A DNA stretch of 64,000 nucleotides from an uncultured Lachnospiraceae bacterium. Lineage in GTDB: Bacteria; Bacillota; Clostridia; Lachnospirales; Lachnospiraceae. The number at the start of each line of letters is the position of its first letter. Position 1 is the first letter of the stretch. Position numbers and translations under genes: made by a program. This document shows, piece by piece, positions 34,842 through 43,480 of this stretch. The notes under the pieces are model-generated. The model saw only the letters and a list, made by a program, of their open reading frames with translations. It was not told the origin of the DNA and ran no database searches. The stretch spans positions 1 to 64,000 of the forward strand of contig CAJUDY010000008.1 in NCBI GenBank assembly GCA_910584945.1, given 5' to 3'.

Positions 34842-36242
34842 ATGGTGAATGTGATTACCGAGTTATCCAAATATGCCATGGTCTTGTTTTTGGCACTTTA
34901 TACGTCGGTGGGTTTTTCGCTGGTGCGAAAGCCCGAGGAAGAGAAGCGGGCGGCGCTGTGGCAGCAGAACTTCCTGCTGTTTGGCATGCTCCTTACGGGC
35001 AATCTGATTCTGTATCTGAACACCGGGAATGAGAAGATCGTCGGTTTTTGCGGAGTCCAGGTGATCCTGTTTGTTGTATTTTTGACTTTGCAGCATTTGA
35101 TTTACCCTAAGTCGGACCGGCTTTTGAATCACAACCTGCTGCTTTTGCTGAGCGTCGGTTTTCTGATGCTGGCGAGGCTCTCTTTTGACAAGGCGGCCAG
35201 ACAGTTCGAGCTTGCGGTGCTGGCGGCGGGACTGACGTTTTTGATCCCCTGGATGATTCGGAAGTCTTCGGGAAAGCTCCGGGGACTTTACGGGTGGTAC
35301 GGTGCTTTGGGGTTCGGTCTTTTGACGGCGGTTCTGATTGCGGGAAAATTAAGCTTTGGGGCGAAGCTTGCCATCACCATTCATGGGATTACCTTTCAGC
35401 CCTCGGAGTTCGTGAAGATTCTGTTCGTCTTCTTTGCGGCGGGGATGCTCTATGAAAGCCAGGATTTTCGACGGGTGGCCATGACCACCGGTGCTGCTGC
35501 GGCTCATGTGCTGATTTTAGTTCTTTCCAGGGATCTGGGCGGGGCGCTGATCTTTTTTGTGACATATCTGGTCATGCTTTATATTGCTACCAGACAGCCC
35601 TTCTACCTTCTGGCGGGACTGCTCTCTGGCAGCGGAGCGGCTTATCTGGCCTGGAAGCTGTTCTCTCACGTGCAGACCCGTGTGCTGGCTTTTAGCGACC
35701 CCTTTTCCGTGATCGAGAAGGAGGGCTATCAGATCGCCCAGTCGCTGTTCGCCATCGGCACCGGAAGCTGGTTCGGGCTGGGGCTGGGACAGGGAATGCC
35801 TTATAAGATTCCGGTGGTGGAGGAGGACTTTATCTTTGCGGCCATTGCAGAGGAGTGCGGAATTCTGTTCGCTGTCTTACTGATTTTTGTATATATGTGC
35901 AGCTTTTATATGATTTTGAATATTGCCATGTGTTTAAAAGACAGCTACTACAAGCTGGTAGCCGCGGGGCTTGGAACCCTCGTGATCTTTCAGGCGTTTC
36001 TGTCCATCGGCGGGGTGATCAAGTTCATTCCTTCCACGGGAGTCACCCTTCCTTTTATCAGCTATGGGGGAAGCTCCCTGGTCAGCATGTTCGCCATATG
36101 GGCGATCATTGAGGGCATGTATCTGAAACGCAGTGACGAGGTATCGGAAAATGACAAAGACAAAGATAAAGGGGCAAAAAAAGAAAAGCGGGAAAAGCCG
36201 GAAAAGCCGGGAAAAAAGAGCGGGAAGCCGGGAGTACAATAA
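34842..36242 (+). CDS. SEDS-family peptidoglycan polymerase (RodA/FtsW/SpoVE type)
   Basis: 466 residues with about eleven to twelve membrane helices. SEDS signature motifs are ITFQPSEFVKI, LSRDLGGALIFFVTYL (with the likely catalytic Asp), and IPSTGVTLPFISYGGSSL near the end. It polymerises glycan strands from lipid II together with a class B PBP. A lysine-rich cytoplasmic tail of about 45 residues (KDKDKGAKKEKREKPEKPG) overlaps the start of the PBP gene in another frame, so the tail's composition is partly forced by the overlap. RodA versus FtsW cannot be settled by sequence reading alone. Confidence 0.93.
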   Translation: MVNVITELSKYAMVLFLALYTSVGFSLVRKPEEEKRAALWQQNFLLFGMLLTGNLILYLNTGNEKIVGFCGVQVILFVVFLTLQHLIYPKSDRLLNHNLLLLLSVGFLMLARLSFDKAARQFELAVLAAGLTFLIPWMIRKSSGKLRGLYGWYGALGFGLLTAVLIAGKLSFGAKLAITIHGITFQPSEFVKILFVFFAAGMLYESQDFRRVAMTTGAAAAHVLILVLSRDLGGALIFFVTYLVMLYIATRQPFYLLAGLLSGSGAAYLAWKLFSHVQTRVLAFSDPFSVIEKEGYQIAQSLFAIGTGSWFGLGLGQGMPYKIPVVEEDFIFAAIAEECGILFAVLLIFVYMCSFYMILNIAMCLKDSYYKLVAAGLGTLVIFQAFLSIGGVIKFIPSTGVTLPFISYGGSSLVSMFAIWAIIEGMYLKRSDEVSENDKDKDKGAKKEKREKPEKPGKKSGKPGVQ

Positions 36243-37623
36243 CATCATGCTGATTTTTACCGGGATCCTTGTGCTGATGATCGGATATCTGATCTGGTTT
36301 CAGGTGGCGAAAAGTCGGGAGACCATCAACAATCCCTATAACGCCAGGCTGGAAACTTTTGAGAATCGAGTAATCCGGGGTAATATCCTTGCCTCGGACG
36401 GTCAGCTTCTGGCTTATACGGAGGTGTCGGCGGAGGGGAAGGAAAAGCGTGTCTATCCCTATGGCTGTACGTTTTCTCATGTGCTTGGGTATTCGGAGTA
36501 CGGCAAGACGGGGATTGAGGAGCTTGGGAACTTCCAGCTTCTGACTTCCAACGCCTATTTTGCGGAAAAATTCATCAATGAACTGAAGGAGCAGAAGAAT
36601 ATCGGCGACAGTCTGGTGACGACCCTGGACGTGGAGCTCCAGACGGCGGCCCACGACGCGCTGGGAGATCAAAAGGGGGCGGTGGTGGTGCTGGAGGCCG
36701 CGACCGGCAATGTCCGTGCCCTGGTGTCCAAGCCGGATTATGATCCGGGGGAGGTGGCGGCAAAGTGGGGAGAGCTTAGCAGTTCCGAAGACAGCGTACT
36801 CTTGAATCGGGCCCTTCAGGGGCGGTATCCGCCGGGGTCCACGTTCAAGACGATTACTCTTTTAGAATATCTGAGGGAGAATCCTCAGGCGGAGGAGAAC
36901 TATGCTTTTTCCTGCGAGGGGAAAGTTCAGGTGGGTAATTCTTCCATCCGCTGTTACCACGGGACCAGGCATGGGGAGCTTGACTTAAGGCGGGCCTATG
37001 CCAAATCCTGCAACAGCGCCTTTGCGGATATAGGACGATCCCTGGATGTCCGCCGTCTGCAGGAACTGACAGAACAGTTACTCTTTAATGAAGAGCTGCC
37101 TCTTGCCTTTCCTTATCAGAAGAGTTCTTTTTCTCTGAAAACCTCAGATTCCGAAGCCCTGCATATGATGACGGCCATCGGGCAGGGGGATACTCTGGTG
37201 ACGCCCATGCACATGGCCATGCTGATGGCGGCTGTCGCCAATGACGGGATGTTGATGACGCCCCGTTTCCTTAACCGGACGGAGAGCTATACCGGTCAGA
37301 CGGTGGAGCGGTATCCGGTCACAGAGTATAAACGTCTTCTGGATGCCCGGGAGGCAGAGACACTTAAAGGATATCTCCGGTCTGTGGTGGAGGAGGGGAC
37401 AGCTTCCGCGCTTCAAAGCGACCTCTACACGGCAGCCGGCAAGACCGGCACCGCTGAATACAGCAGCGATAAAAACAAAAGTCACGCCTGGTTTATCGGT
37501 TATGTCACCGGAGACAAGCCGGATCTGGCGGTCTGCGTTCTGGCGGAAGGCGCAGGCTCCGGCAGCGAACACGCGGTACCGGTGGCGAAGAGGATCTTTG
37601 ACACGTATTACGGAGAAAATTAA
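36151..37623 (+). CDS. Class B penicillin-binding protein (transpeptidase)
   Basis: 490 residues. After a very basic N-terminus (KTKIKGQKKKSGKSRKSREK) and one membrane helix comes the dimerisation domain, then the transpeptidase with SxxK in PPGSTFKTI, SxN in AKSCNSAF and KTG in AGKTGTAEY. It cross-links peptidoglycan in partnership with the SEDS protein encoded just before. ATG 36151, with GAGGT at 36138-36142, is preferred to GTG 36133. The overlap with the SEDS gene is 92 bp, unusually long, and both frames are Lys/Arg-rich there. Confidence 0.93.
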   Translation: MTKTKIKGQKKKSGKSRKSREKRAGSREYNNIMLIFTGILVLMIGYLIWFQVAKSRETINNPYNARLETFENRVIRGNILASDGQLLAYTEVSAEGKEKRVYPYGCTFSHVLGYSEYGKTGIEELGNFQLLTSNAYFAEKFINELKEQKNIGDSLVTTLDVELQTAAHDALGDQKGAVVVLEAATGNVRALVSKPDYDPGEVAAKWGELSSSEDSVLLNRALQGRYPPGSTFKTITLLEYLRENPQAEENYAFSCEGKVQVGNSSIRCYHGTRHGELDLRRAYAKSCNSAFADIGRSLDVRRLQELTEQLLFNEELPLAFPYQKSSFSLKTSDSEALHMMTAIGQGDTLVTPMHMAMLMAAVANDGMLMTPRFLNRTESYTGQTVERYPVTEYKRLLDAREAETLKGYLRSVVEEGTASALQSDLYTAAGKTGTAEYSSDKNKSHAWFIGYVTGDKPDLAVCVLAEGAGSGSEHAVPVAKRIFDTYYGEN

Positions 37624-37725
37624 GAATTAAGAGTGGAACGAATTATGCTATAGACGCTGCGCCTGAATTGTGGTATACTTGCGATAGTTACATATGGCAG
37701 GCAATTACAAGAAGGGAGGAATGCG

Positions 37726-38289
37726 ATGACGGACAGTCAAAAACTTGACCTGATTCTTTCCAGACTCGACAGGATGGATGAACGCTTCGACCAGGTAGAC
37801 GAACAATTCCGCAAAGTGGATGAAAGGTTCCACAAAGTGGATGAACGTTTCGACCAGGTGGATGAACAATTCCGCAAAGTGGATGAACGCTTCGATCAGG
37901 TGGATGAACAGTTCCGCAAAGTGGATGAACAGTTCCGCAAAGTGGACGAACAGTTCCGCAAAGTGGACGAACAGTTCCGCAAAGTGGATGAACAGTTCCG
38001 TAAGGTGGACGAACAATTCCGCAAAGTGGACGAACAGTTCCGCAAAGTCGAAGAGCGGCTTGACAAGCTGGAGAAAGAGGTATCAGATCTTAAATTGACG
38101 ATTGAGAATGAGATCAGAGTCAATATTAAGCGTGTCGCCGAAGGTCATCTTGATTTATCAAGAAACCTGCATGAGGCATTAAAAATTGACAATGAAAAAG
38201 AGATGATGGCGCTTCGCATCAATTCACTTGAAAATGAAGTGCGCAGGTTGAAAGAACGTAGAGTCAGACTACATCATTACAAAGGATAG
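37726..38289 (+). CDS. Heptad-repeat coiled-coil protein
   Basis: 187 residues; ATG 37726 with AAGGGAGGA upstream. Residues 18-108 are thirteen near-identical heptads DE[RQ]F[DRH][QK]V, forming a long predicted coiled coil with Phe and Val at the core positions. A further coiled region (EERLDKLEKEVSDLKLTIENEI) and a C-terminal helical part (LDLSRNLHEALKI...MMALRINSLENEVRRL) follow. Related proteins in Clostridia and phages vary in repeat number. The function is unknown; a scaffold or structural role is possible. It ends before a bidirectional terminator. Confidence 0.8.
   Translation: MTDSQKLDLILSRLDRMDERFDQVDEQFRKVDERFHKVDERFDQVDEQFRKVDERFDQVDEQFRKVDEQFRKVDEQFRKVDEQFRKVDEQFRKVDEQFRKVDEQFRKVEERLDKLEKEVSDLKLTIENEIRVNIKRVAEGHLDLSRNLHEALKIDNEKEMMALRINSLENEVRRLKERRVRLHHYKG
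37777..38049 (+). repeat. 21-bp tandem repeat (13 units) within the coiled-coil gene
   Basis: Thirteen in-frame 21-bp units of the form GATGAACAGTTCCGCAAAGT plus G. The last seven encode identical heptads and are nearly identical in DNA, which suggests recent expansion by slippage or unequal recombination. All are coding; there are no spacers, so this is not a CRISPR array. Confidence 0.95.
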
Positions 38290-38322
38290 AACAAATAGAA
38301 CAGAATATGAAGAGAATCATGT

Positions 38323-38361
38323 AAAAAGGCAACTCTACAACGCGTAGATTGCCTTTTTTGC
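38323..38361. terminator. Terminator after the coiled-coil gene
   Basis: AAAAAGGCAA pairs with TTGCCTTTTT, with an inner TCTAC / GTAGA stem and a small loop. T-runs or A-runs on both sides allow bidirectional action. The 220 bp from here to 38583 show no gene I can support. Confidence 0.8.
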
Positions 38362-38583
38362 TGTATGCGTGCTACAATCGGTGCATGGCAATCCACGAGA
38401 TGATATCGGTTTGGAAGATTTTTGAGCCGACGTCTGAAAGAAAGTCCGAAAGTCCGGACGGCGATGCAGGACATCGTCTCCCTACCCCGGTCAGGGCAAA
38501 AGAGCGGGCGGAGGAACTTACACCAACCGGTACCATCCTGGAATGCCAAACTGTCCGGAAGCAGAAAAGAGGTGAAAAGATAA

Positions 38584-38611
38584 GGAGATGAGGTCCTAAG
38601 ACTTCATCTCC
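38584..38611 (-). terminator. Hairpin at the end of the minus-strand sugar cluster
   Basis: GGAGATGA / TCATCTCC with extra GTC/GAC pairs encloses the stop codon of the ketoisomerase gene. On the minus strand it is followed by TTATCTTTT. Confidence 0.55.
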
Positions 38612-39003
38612 TTTAAATATTCCTCATAATCCCGGATATATTCCTTCCCGTCGTAGTGGGTGCTGGCCAGCACCAGTAGCACGGAATCGGCGGAAAAATC
38701 ATACATGTCTTTCCAGATCATTCTCGGGATATAGACTCCCATCATCGGTTTGTTCAGTTCCACGATCAACTCCTCCGTTCCGTTGGTGATACGGACCTTG
38801 CTCTTTCCGGCCACGTTGATCAGTACGAATTCAGACTCCCGGTTGGCGTGCTGCCCCCGGACCACCGTGTCGTCAGAGCCGTAGATATAGAACACTCTCT
38901 TGATGGCAAAGGGAATGCTCTGTTCCCCCTCAATGACCACCAGCTTTCCCCGCTCGTCGCCCAAATCGTTGAACTGAAGGATTGGACATCTGTCTTTTAA
39001 CAA
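38596..39003 (-). CDS. FdtA/WxcM-like sugar nucleotide 3,4-ketoisomerase
   Basis: 135 residues forming a small cupin. The family motif RGQHANRESEFVLINVAGK matches the active-site strand of FdtA and QdtA enzymes (R-G-x-H-A-N/H), and PRMIWKDMYDFSADSVLLVLAS is the second typical block. It would convert a dTDP-4-keto-6-deoxyglucose to the 3-keto isomer ready for transamination. The PLP aminotransferase gene lies immediately upstream on the same strand (32-bp gap), exactly the next enzyme in that pathway. The exact product (Fuc3N, Qui3N or similar) cannot be decided. Confidence 0.85.
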   Translation of the reverse strand: MLKDRCPILQFNDLGDERGKLVVIEGEQSIPFAIKRVFYIYGSDDTVVRGQHANRESEFVLINVAGKSKVRITNGTEELIVELNKPMMGVYIPRMIWKDMYDFSADSVLLVLASTHYDGKEYIRDYEEYLKEMKS

Positions 39004-39035
39004 TTGATCAATCTCCTTTATTATACAATGCTGTT

Positions 39036-40130
39036 TTATTGAAATGCGTTGATTGCCGCAATAACGTAATCCTGCTCTTCTCTGGTCATGCCGTTATAGA
39101 CCGGAAGGGAGAGCACCGTGTCCGCCAGATGTTCGGTGACAGGAAGATCTCCCTTGTGATATCCAAGCGACGCATAAGCCTCAGACAAGTGGGGCGGGAT
39201 CGGATAGTGGATAATCGTACCGATTTCCCGCTCGTCCAGATAAGCGATCAGGCGCGCCCGTTCCTCACAGCGGATGACATACTGATGCCACACACCGGTG
39301 GTGTGATTGGCCAGCTTTGGTAGCTTGATCAGCAGATTGTCAAGGCCCTTCGCATAAGCCTCGGCGATGTCCGCCCGCTCTTTGGTGATCTCGGGCAGAT
39401 GACGAAGACGGACCCTCAAGAGTCCGGCCTGGAGTTCGTCTAACCTGGAGTTGGCTCCAACCACTTTATTGTAATAGCGTTTCTCGCTTCCGTAGTTCCG
39501 GTACATGCGAAAATCCCTTGCCAGAGCCTCGTCACGCACAACCACCGCGCCGCCGTCTCCGAAAGCTCCCAGATTCTTGGAAGGATAGAAGGAAAAGCAG
39601 CCCACATCCCCAAAGGTTCCGGTCATCTGTCCGTCGCAGCAGGCGCCGTGGGATTGGGCGCAGTCCTCCACCAGATAAAGATGATGCTTCCGGCACAGAT
39701 CCGTGATCCGTTTCATGCCGCAGGGCATACCGTAGAGGTGAACGACCAGAACGGCTTTCGTCCGACTGGTGATCTTTTCTTCGATCTTTCCGGCGTCGAT
39801 GCCGAAGTGTTCGTCCGGCTCCACGAAGATGGGCGTGGCGCCGTTGATGGTGATTCCCATGACGCTGGCAATATACGTATTGGCCTGGACGATCACCTCG
39901 TCGCCGGGTCCGACGCCGAGGACCCGGAAGGCAAGCCACAGAGCGTCCAGTCCGCTGGCCAGCCCCACGCAATAGGGAGCGCCCGTGTAGGCGGCAAATT
40001 CTTCTTCAAAAGCCGACACTTCTTTTCCAAGCACATACCAGCCGGAGCGCAGCACCTCCAGCGCTTTCTCCTCGAATTCCTCTTGATACTGATAAAAACC
40101 CCGGTCCATCCGGTTCGGCATGATCTTCAT
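39036..40130 (-). CDS. DegT/DnrJ/EryC1-family sugar aminotransferase
   Basis: 364 residues. The PLP-binding lysine is in FSFYPSKNLGAFGDGG, with VEDCAQSHGA and ASGLDALWLAFR as cofactor-pocket motifs. It would aminate the 3-keto sugar made by the neighbouring ketoisomerase to give a dTDP-3-amino-3,6-dideoxyhexose. Its start overlaps the glycosyltransferase stop by 4 bp, so the three genes are one operon. No N-acetyltransferase or rmlAB gene is in the window. Confidence 0.93.
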   Translation of the reverse strand: MKIMPNRMDRGFYQYQEEFEEKALEVLRSGWYVLGKEVSAFEEEFAAYTGAPYCVGLASGLDALWLAFRVLGVGPGDEVIVQANTYIASVMGITINGATPIFVEPDEHFGIDAGKIEEKITSRTKAVLVVHLYGMPCGMKRITDLCRKHHLYLVEDCAQSHGACCDGQMTGTFGDVGCFSFYPSKNLGAFGDGGAVVVRDEALARDFRMYRNYGSEKRYYNKVVGANSRLDELQAGLLRVRLRHLPEITKERADIAEAYAKGLDNLLIKLPKLANHTTGVWHQYVIRCEERARLIAYLDEREIGTIIHYPIPPHLSEAYASLGYHKGDLPVTEHLADTVLSLPVYNGMTREEQDYVIAAINAFQ

Positions 40131-41077
40131 ATATTTATGCTCCCGTCTTCTTTTTTATTCTTTTCGATGGTGTCAATCAGGTAGGGCGGACGGTTCCTGG
40201 ACGCGTCCAGGGCGCGCCAGATGTATTCGCCCAGGACGCCCAGCATCAGCAGGATCAGTCCCGTGGAGAATAAAAGAACGGCCATCAGGGACGTCCATCC
40301 AAGCACCGGTTCTCCCACGATCAGCTTGCTGGAGATGATAAAGATGCCCATGAGAAACGCGAACAGAGACACCAGACCCCCGAGGACCGTCATAAACCGG
40401 ATGGGGAAGTAGGAAAAGCTCATCATGGAGTCCACGATCAGCTTGATTTTCTTACTCATGGTCCAGCGGGACTCGCCCACTTCCCGGGCTTTCCGGTGAA
40501 AATATACCTTGTCCGTCTGAAAGCCCATCCAGAGCACCTGCAGGGACAGGGAGGAATTCCGCTCGTCCAGCATCAAAAGGACGTCGATGGCCTTGCGGTC
40601 CAGAAGATAACAGTCGAAGCCGCCCTTGGGCATGTCCGGCATGATCAGCTTTCTTACGATGACATAATACAGATTGGCAAACCATTTGTAAAGCAGCTTG
40701 TCATCCCGTTCTTCCCGGACGGCCAGCACCACTTTGTTGCCCTTTTTCCAACTCTCATATAATTCCAGAATCAGCTCCGAATCTTCCTGGAGATCCGCCT
40801 GCTTGGTGACCGCGCAGTCGCCGGTGCAGCAGGAAAGTCCGGCCAGAAGCGCCGCGTGTTCGCCGAAATTCCTGGAGAGCCGGACTAAAACCACCCGGTC
40901 ATCCAGGGCTTTGATTTCCTGCATGATGTCCCAGGAGCGGTCTCCGGAGCCGTCGTCTACAAAAACAATCTCATAATCACCCAGTCGTCCCAGGATTTTT
41001 TCTTTCATATCCTGATACAGCAGCATCAGCGTATCTGAGCTGTAATAAACAGGAACAATGATTGATATCTTGCTCAT
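40127..41077 (-). CDS. GtrB/DPM1-like family 2 glycosyltransferase
   Basis: 316 residues. The GT-A domain begins IIVPVYYSSD, with VFVDDGSGDRSWDIM and TKQADLQEDSELI as nucleotide and metal-binding motifs, and ends near residue 225. Two membrane helices follow (FMTVLGGLVSLFAFLMGIF, LMAVLLFSTGLILLMLGVL). This is the layout of polyprenyl-phosphate sugar transferases (GtrB, ArnC, DPM1). It probably attaches a sugar, perhaps the amino sugar made by the two downstream genes, to undecaprenyl phosphate. First gene of the minus-strand operon. Confidence 0.9.
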   Translation of the reverse strand: MSKISIIVPVYYSSDTLMLLYQDMKEKILGRLGDYEIVFVDDGSGDRSWDIMQEIKALDDRVVLVRLSRNFGEHAALLAGLSCCTGDCAVTKQADLQEDSELILELYESWKKGNKVVLAVREERDDKLLYKWFANLYYVIVRKLIMPDMPKGGFDCYLLDRKAIDVLLMLDERNSSLSLQVLWMGFQTDKVYFHRKAREVGESRWTMSKKIKLIVDSMMSFSYFPIRFMTVLGGLVSLFAFLMGIFIISSKLIVGEPVLGWTSLMAVLLFSTGLILLMLGVLGEYIWRALDASRNRPPYLIDTIEKNKKEDGSINI

Positions 41078-41107
41078 GTGTTACCCTTCTTCAATTTATA
41101 CATTTCT

Positions 41108-41125
41108 ATTTAGTTTACACTAAAT
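41108..41125. promoter_or_regulatory. Operator-like inverted repeat in the divergent region
   Basis: ATTTAGT-TTAC-ACTAAAT, a perfect 7-bp inverted repeat, lies 30 bp upstream of the glycosyltransferase start and could control the minus-strand operon or both directions. Confidence 0.4.
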
Positions 41126-41171
41126 CAGAGCCGGAAGCAACTGTTTTTCATGTGCAATCGGGAATCGAAGG

Positions 41172-41200
41172 ATGACAAATCGTAAATTATATACTATAAT
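41172..41200 (+). promoter_or_regulatory. Sigma-A promoter for the 41236 membrane protein gene
   Basis: ATGACA (41172-41177), 17-bp spacer, TATAAT (41195-41200). Confidence 0.6.
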
Positions 41201-41235
41201 ACGTGTTACCTGTATGATGAAAAGAGGAGAGACAG

Positions 41236-42900
41236 ATGAGTAGAAAGAAAAAGAATCTTCTATGGGCGCTTTTGCTTCCGCTGTTTTTTATGGTGATTTT
41301 GTGGAATCTAACGCCTTTCGTCTACGGAATCGTGGACGACCGCACCATGATGGAGGTGGTGTCCGGACAGTATCTTGGGACGCCGGACCCTCACACGATC
41401 TTTATCGGGTACTGGTATTCCTGCCTGGTGGCGGGATGCTACCGCCTGGCGCCCGGCGTGGACTGGTATGCGCTTTTCTTTCTGGGCCTTCAGGGAGGCT
41501 GTCTGGGGCTGATGGCGTACCGGATTCTGGAGAAAAAAAAGGATACGAAGGAGCGGCTCCTTTTTGGAGGGCTGGTCCTGCTTCTGGCGATGACTCTGGG
41601 GGTTCGGACTGCGGCGCAGGTAACCTTCACCACCACGGCGGCGGTTCTGGCTGTGACGGTGCTTTTCTGGTATATGACCGCGGAGGATCTCAAAGGGCGG
41701 GACCTGATTCTCCTGTTTTTCCTCTGCTTTCTGACAGCGGAAGCCCGCTTTCCCGTGTACTGTATGGTTCTTCCCGCCTGCGGGGTGCTCTGGCTGTTCC
41801 GGGCCCGGGAGAAAAAAAGTCTGTATGTGCCGCTGATCGCCGGCGGGGCCATGGCGCTGCATCTTTTTGGGATGTTTGTGGGATACCGAAGCGAGGGGTG
41901 GAAGGCCTATAATGACTACAACGACGTCTGCACGGTGATTTATGACTATGAAGACTACACTTTTCCCAGGTATGAGGACGCCACGGAGCTTTACAATCAG
42001 GTTGGAGTGTACTCCAAGATCCGGGCCAAGAATCTCTACTATTATAATTATACGGCGGATGATCAGGTGAATCCGGAATTTTTCGCGAAATATCTGGAAC
42101 TTCGGAAGGCCATGGTAAAGGCGGCCCGGAATCCGGCGGCAAGGCTTTTTGGCAGTCTGAAGACCTACGTAAAAAATGTACTGACCGGAGAATACGGATA
42201 TGGCCATCCGCTGGCGCTTGCAGGCCTGGGAGTGCTTTTCCTTCTGTATCTTCGGAAAAAGGAGTGGATCTCCGCTCTTCGCGCCGCGGGAGTGTACGGC
42301 GCCCAGTTCGCCCTCTGGATGTACCTGATCTATCGGGGAAGAGTGCCTCTCAGGGTGGAGATCTGCATGAATCTGATGCTGATCGTGTCCGTGCTTCTTC
42401 TGTGGAAGGAGCAGCTGCCCCGGATGGAATTTTCGGAAAACATGAGAAAGGTCGGCAAGGGATGCGCGCTTATCTTTCTTCTGGCCACGGCTGTCTGGAG
42501 CGTGGGGGCTGTCCGCCGGGAAAATCTGGAGATGCAAAAACTCAATGAGGATGTGGAAGAGTTAAAGGAATACTGCGCGGCGCATCCGGAAAACTTCTAC
42601 TTTAATGATGTGGTCTCCATGGCCATGAGTTCCTACAATGTACACCTGTGGCTTAAAGAACCCTATAAGATGAACTACATTTCCCTGGGAGACTGGATCA
42701 GCTTTTGCCCGGCCTGGGAGGAGAAGCTAAAGCAGCGGGGAATCACCGACGTGTCAGAAGCCCTGTACGGTCGGGACGATGTGTATCTGATCTGCAGCTT
42801 TGACCGGGGACTGGAGTATCTGATGGACCTGTACGAAGGCGTCACCTGCACCGAGGTGGACAAGGTCGGCGGCTTTCATATCTACCAGCTTTATAGATAA
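41236..42900 (+). CDS. Polytopic membrane protein, possible GT-C-type glycosyltransferase
   Basis: 554 residues; about ten to eleven membrane helices interrupted by a large extracytoplasmic region (about residues 225-310). The first outside loop contains VDDRTMMEV; acidic pairs at this place are typical of GT-C enzymes that use polyprenyl-linked sugars. The C-terminal 110 residues (ENFYFNDVVSMAMSSYNV onward) are soluble. No named family is certain. It faces the dTDP-amino-sugar operon across a shared promoter region, so transfer of that sugar to a cell-surface polymer is a reasonable but unproven idea. Confidence 0.75.
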   Translation: MSRKKKNLLWALLLPLFFMVILWNLTPFVYGIVDDRTMMEVVSGQYLGTPDPHTIFIGYWYSCLVAGCYRLAPGVDWYALFFLGLQGGCLGLMAYRILEKKKDTKERLLFGGLVLLLAMTLGVRTAAQVTFTTTAAVLAVTVLFWYMTAEDLKGRDLILLFFLCFLTAEARFPVYCMVLPACGVLWLFRAREKKSLYVPLIAGGAMALHLFGMFVGYRSEGWKAYNDYNDVCTVIYDYEDYTFPRYEDATELYNQVGVYSKIRAKNLYYYNYTADDQVNPEFFAKYLELRKAMVKAARNPAARLFGSLKTYVKNVLTGEYGYGHPLALAGLGVLFLLYLRKKEWISALRAAGVYGAQFALWMYLIYRGRVPLRVEICMNLMLIVSVLLLWKEQLPRMEFSENMRKVGKGCALIFLLATAVWSVGAVRRENLEMQKLNEDVEELKEYCAAHPENFYFNDVVSMAMSSYNVHLWLKEPYKMNYISLGDWISFCPAWEEKLKQRGITDVSEALYGRDDVYLICSFDRGLEYLMDLYEGVTCTEVDKVGGFHIYQLYR

Positions 42901-42909
42901 AAACCGGCC

Positions 42910-42938
42910 TTGTCAATTTTCCAAAAAGATGATAGACT
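42910..42938 (+). promoter_or_regulatory. Sigma-A promoter for the Nudix gene
   Basis: TTGTCA (42910-42915), 17-bp spacer, TAGACT (42933-42938). Confidence 0.55.
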
Positions 42939-42980
42939 ATAGCTAGTCCAAGGACACACCAAACGACAGGAGGAATTGCA

Positions 42981-43427
42981 GTGATAGAAGCAACGAGCTG
43001 TGGCGGTGTGGTAATATTTCGTGGTAAGATTCTGCTTTTGTACAAGAATTACAAGAACAAGTACGAGGGCTGGGTGTTGCCGAAAGGAACTGTGGAACCT
43101 GGCGAGGAACACCGTCAGACGGCGGCGAGAGAGGTCAGGGAAGAAACAGGAGTTGATGCCAGAATTGTAAAATATATCGGCAAAAGTCAGTATACCTTTA
43201 CGGTCCCGGAGGATGTGGTTGAGAAGGATGTTCACTGGTATCTGATGATGTCCGACAGTTATTACAGCAAACCACAGCGTGAAGAATACTTTATGGACTC
43301 CGGATATTACAAATTTCATGAGGCGTACCATTTGTTAAAATTTCCGAATGAAAAGCAGATTCTGGAAAGAGCGTATAATGAGTATATCGATATGAAGAAA
43401 AGTAATCTCTGGGGCAATCGCAAATAA
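42981..43427 (+). CDS. Nudix hydrolase
   Basis: 148 residues; ATG/GTG start at 42981 with ACAGGAGGA upstream. The Nudix box is complete: GTVEPGEEHRQTAAREVREE followed by TGVD (GX5EX7REUXEEXGU). The aromatic patch YEGWVLPKG precedes it. Such proteins hydrolyse nucleoside diphosphates linked to another moiety, for example Ap4A, ADP-ribose or oxidised nucleotides; the substrate cannot be inferred. A terminator follows directly. Confidence 0.92.
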   Translation: MIEATSCGGVVIFRGKILLLYKNYKNKYEGWVLPKGTVEPGEEHRQTAAREVREETGVDARIVKYIGKSQYTFTVPEDVVEKDVHWYLMMSDSYYSKPQREEYFMDSGYYKFHEAYHLLKFPNEKQILERAYNEYIDMKKSNLWGNRK

Positions 43428-43430
43428 GAG

Positions 43431-43460
43431 AGAGGTTGTTGGCGACGACAGCCTCTTTTT
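43431..43460 (+). terminator. Intrinsic terminator after the Nudix gene
   Basis: AGAGGTTGT pairs with ACAGCCTCT (one G-U), followed by TTTTT. An overlapping CCTCTTTTT / AAAAAAGAGG repeat allows an alternative fold. Confidence 0.75.
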
Positions 43461-43480
43461 AAAAAAGAGGCAGGGAAGAG

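Noticed and set aside
37705..38016. Minus-strand frame with repeated HFAELF units, and a plus-strand alternative with repeated KWMN units
   Set aside because: Both are produced by the 21-bp tandem repeat being open in several frames; the plus-strand heptad frame alone has a start site and non-repeat flanks.
37777..38049. Possible CRISPR array
   Set aside because: Units are contiguous 21-bp coding repeats with no unique spacers.
38363..38583. Small plus-strand frame (about 68 residues from MAIHEMISVWK)
   Set aside because: No convincing ribosome site, no recognisable features, and it runs toward the convergent gene; treated as non-coding.
41308..42537. 409-residue minus-strand frame
   Set aside because: It is a shadow of the 41236-42900 membrane protein; composition is His/Gln/Arg-rich and unstructured.
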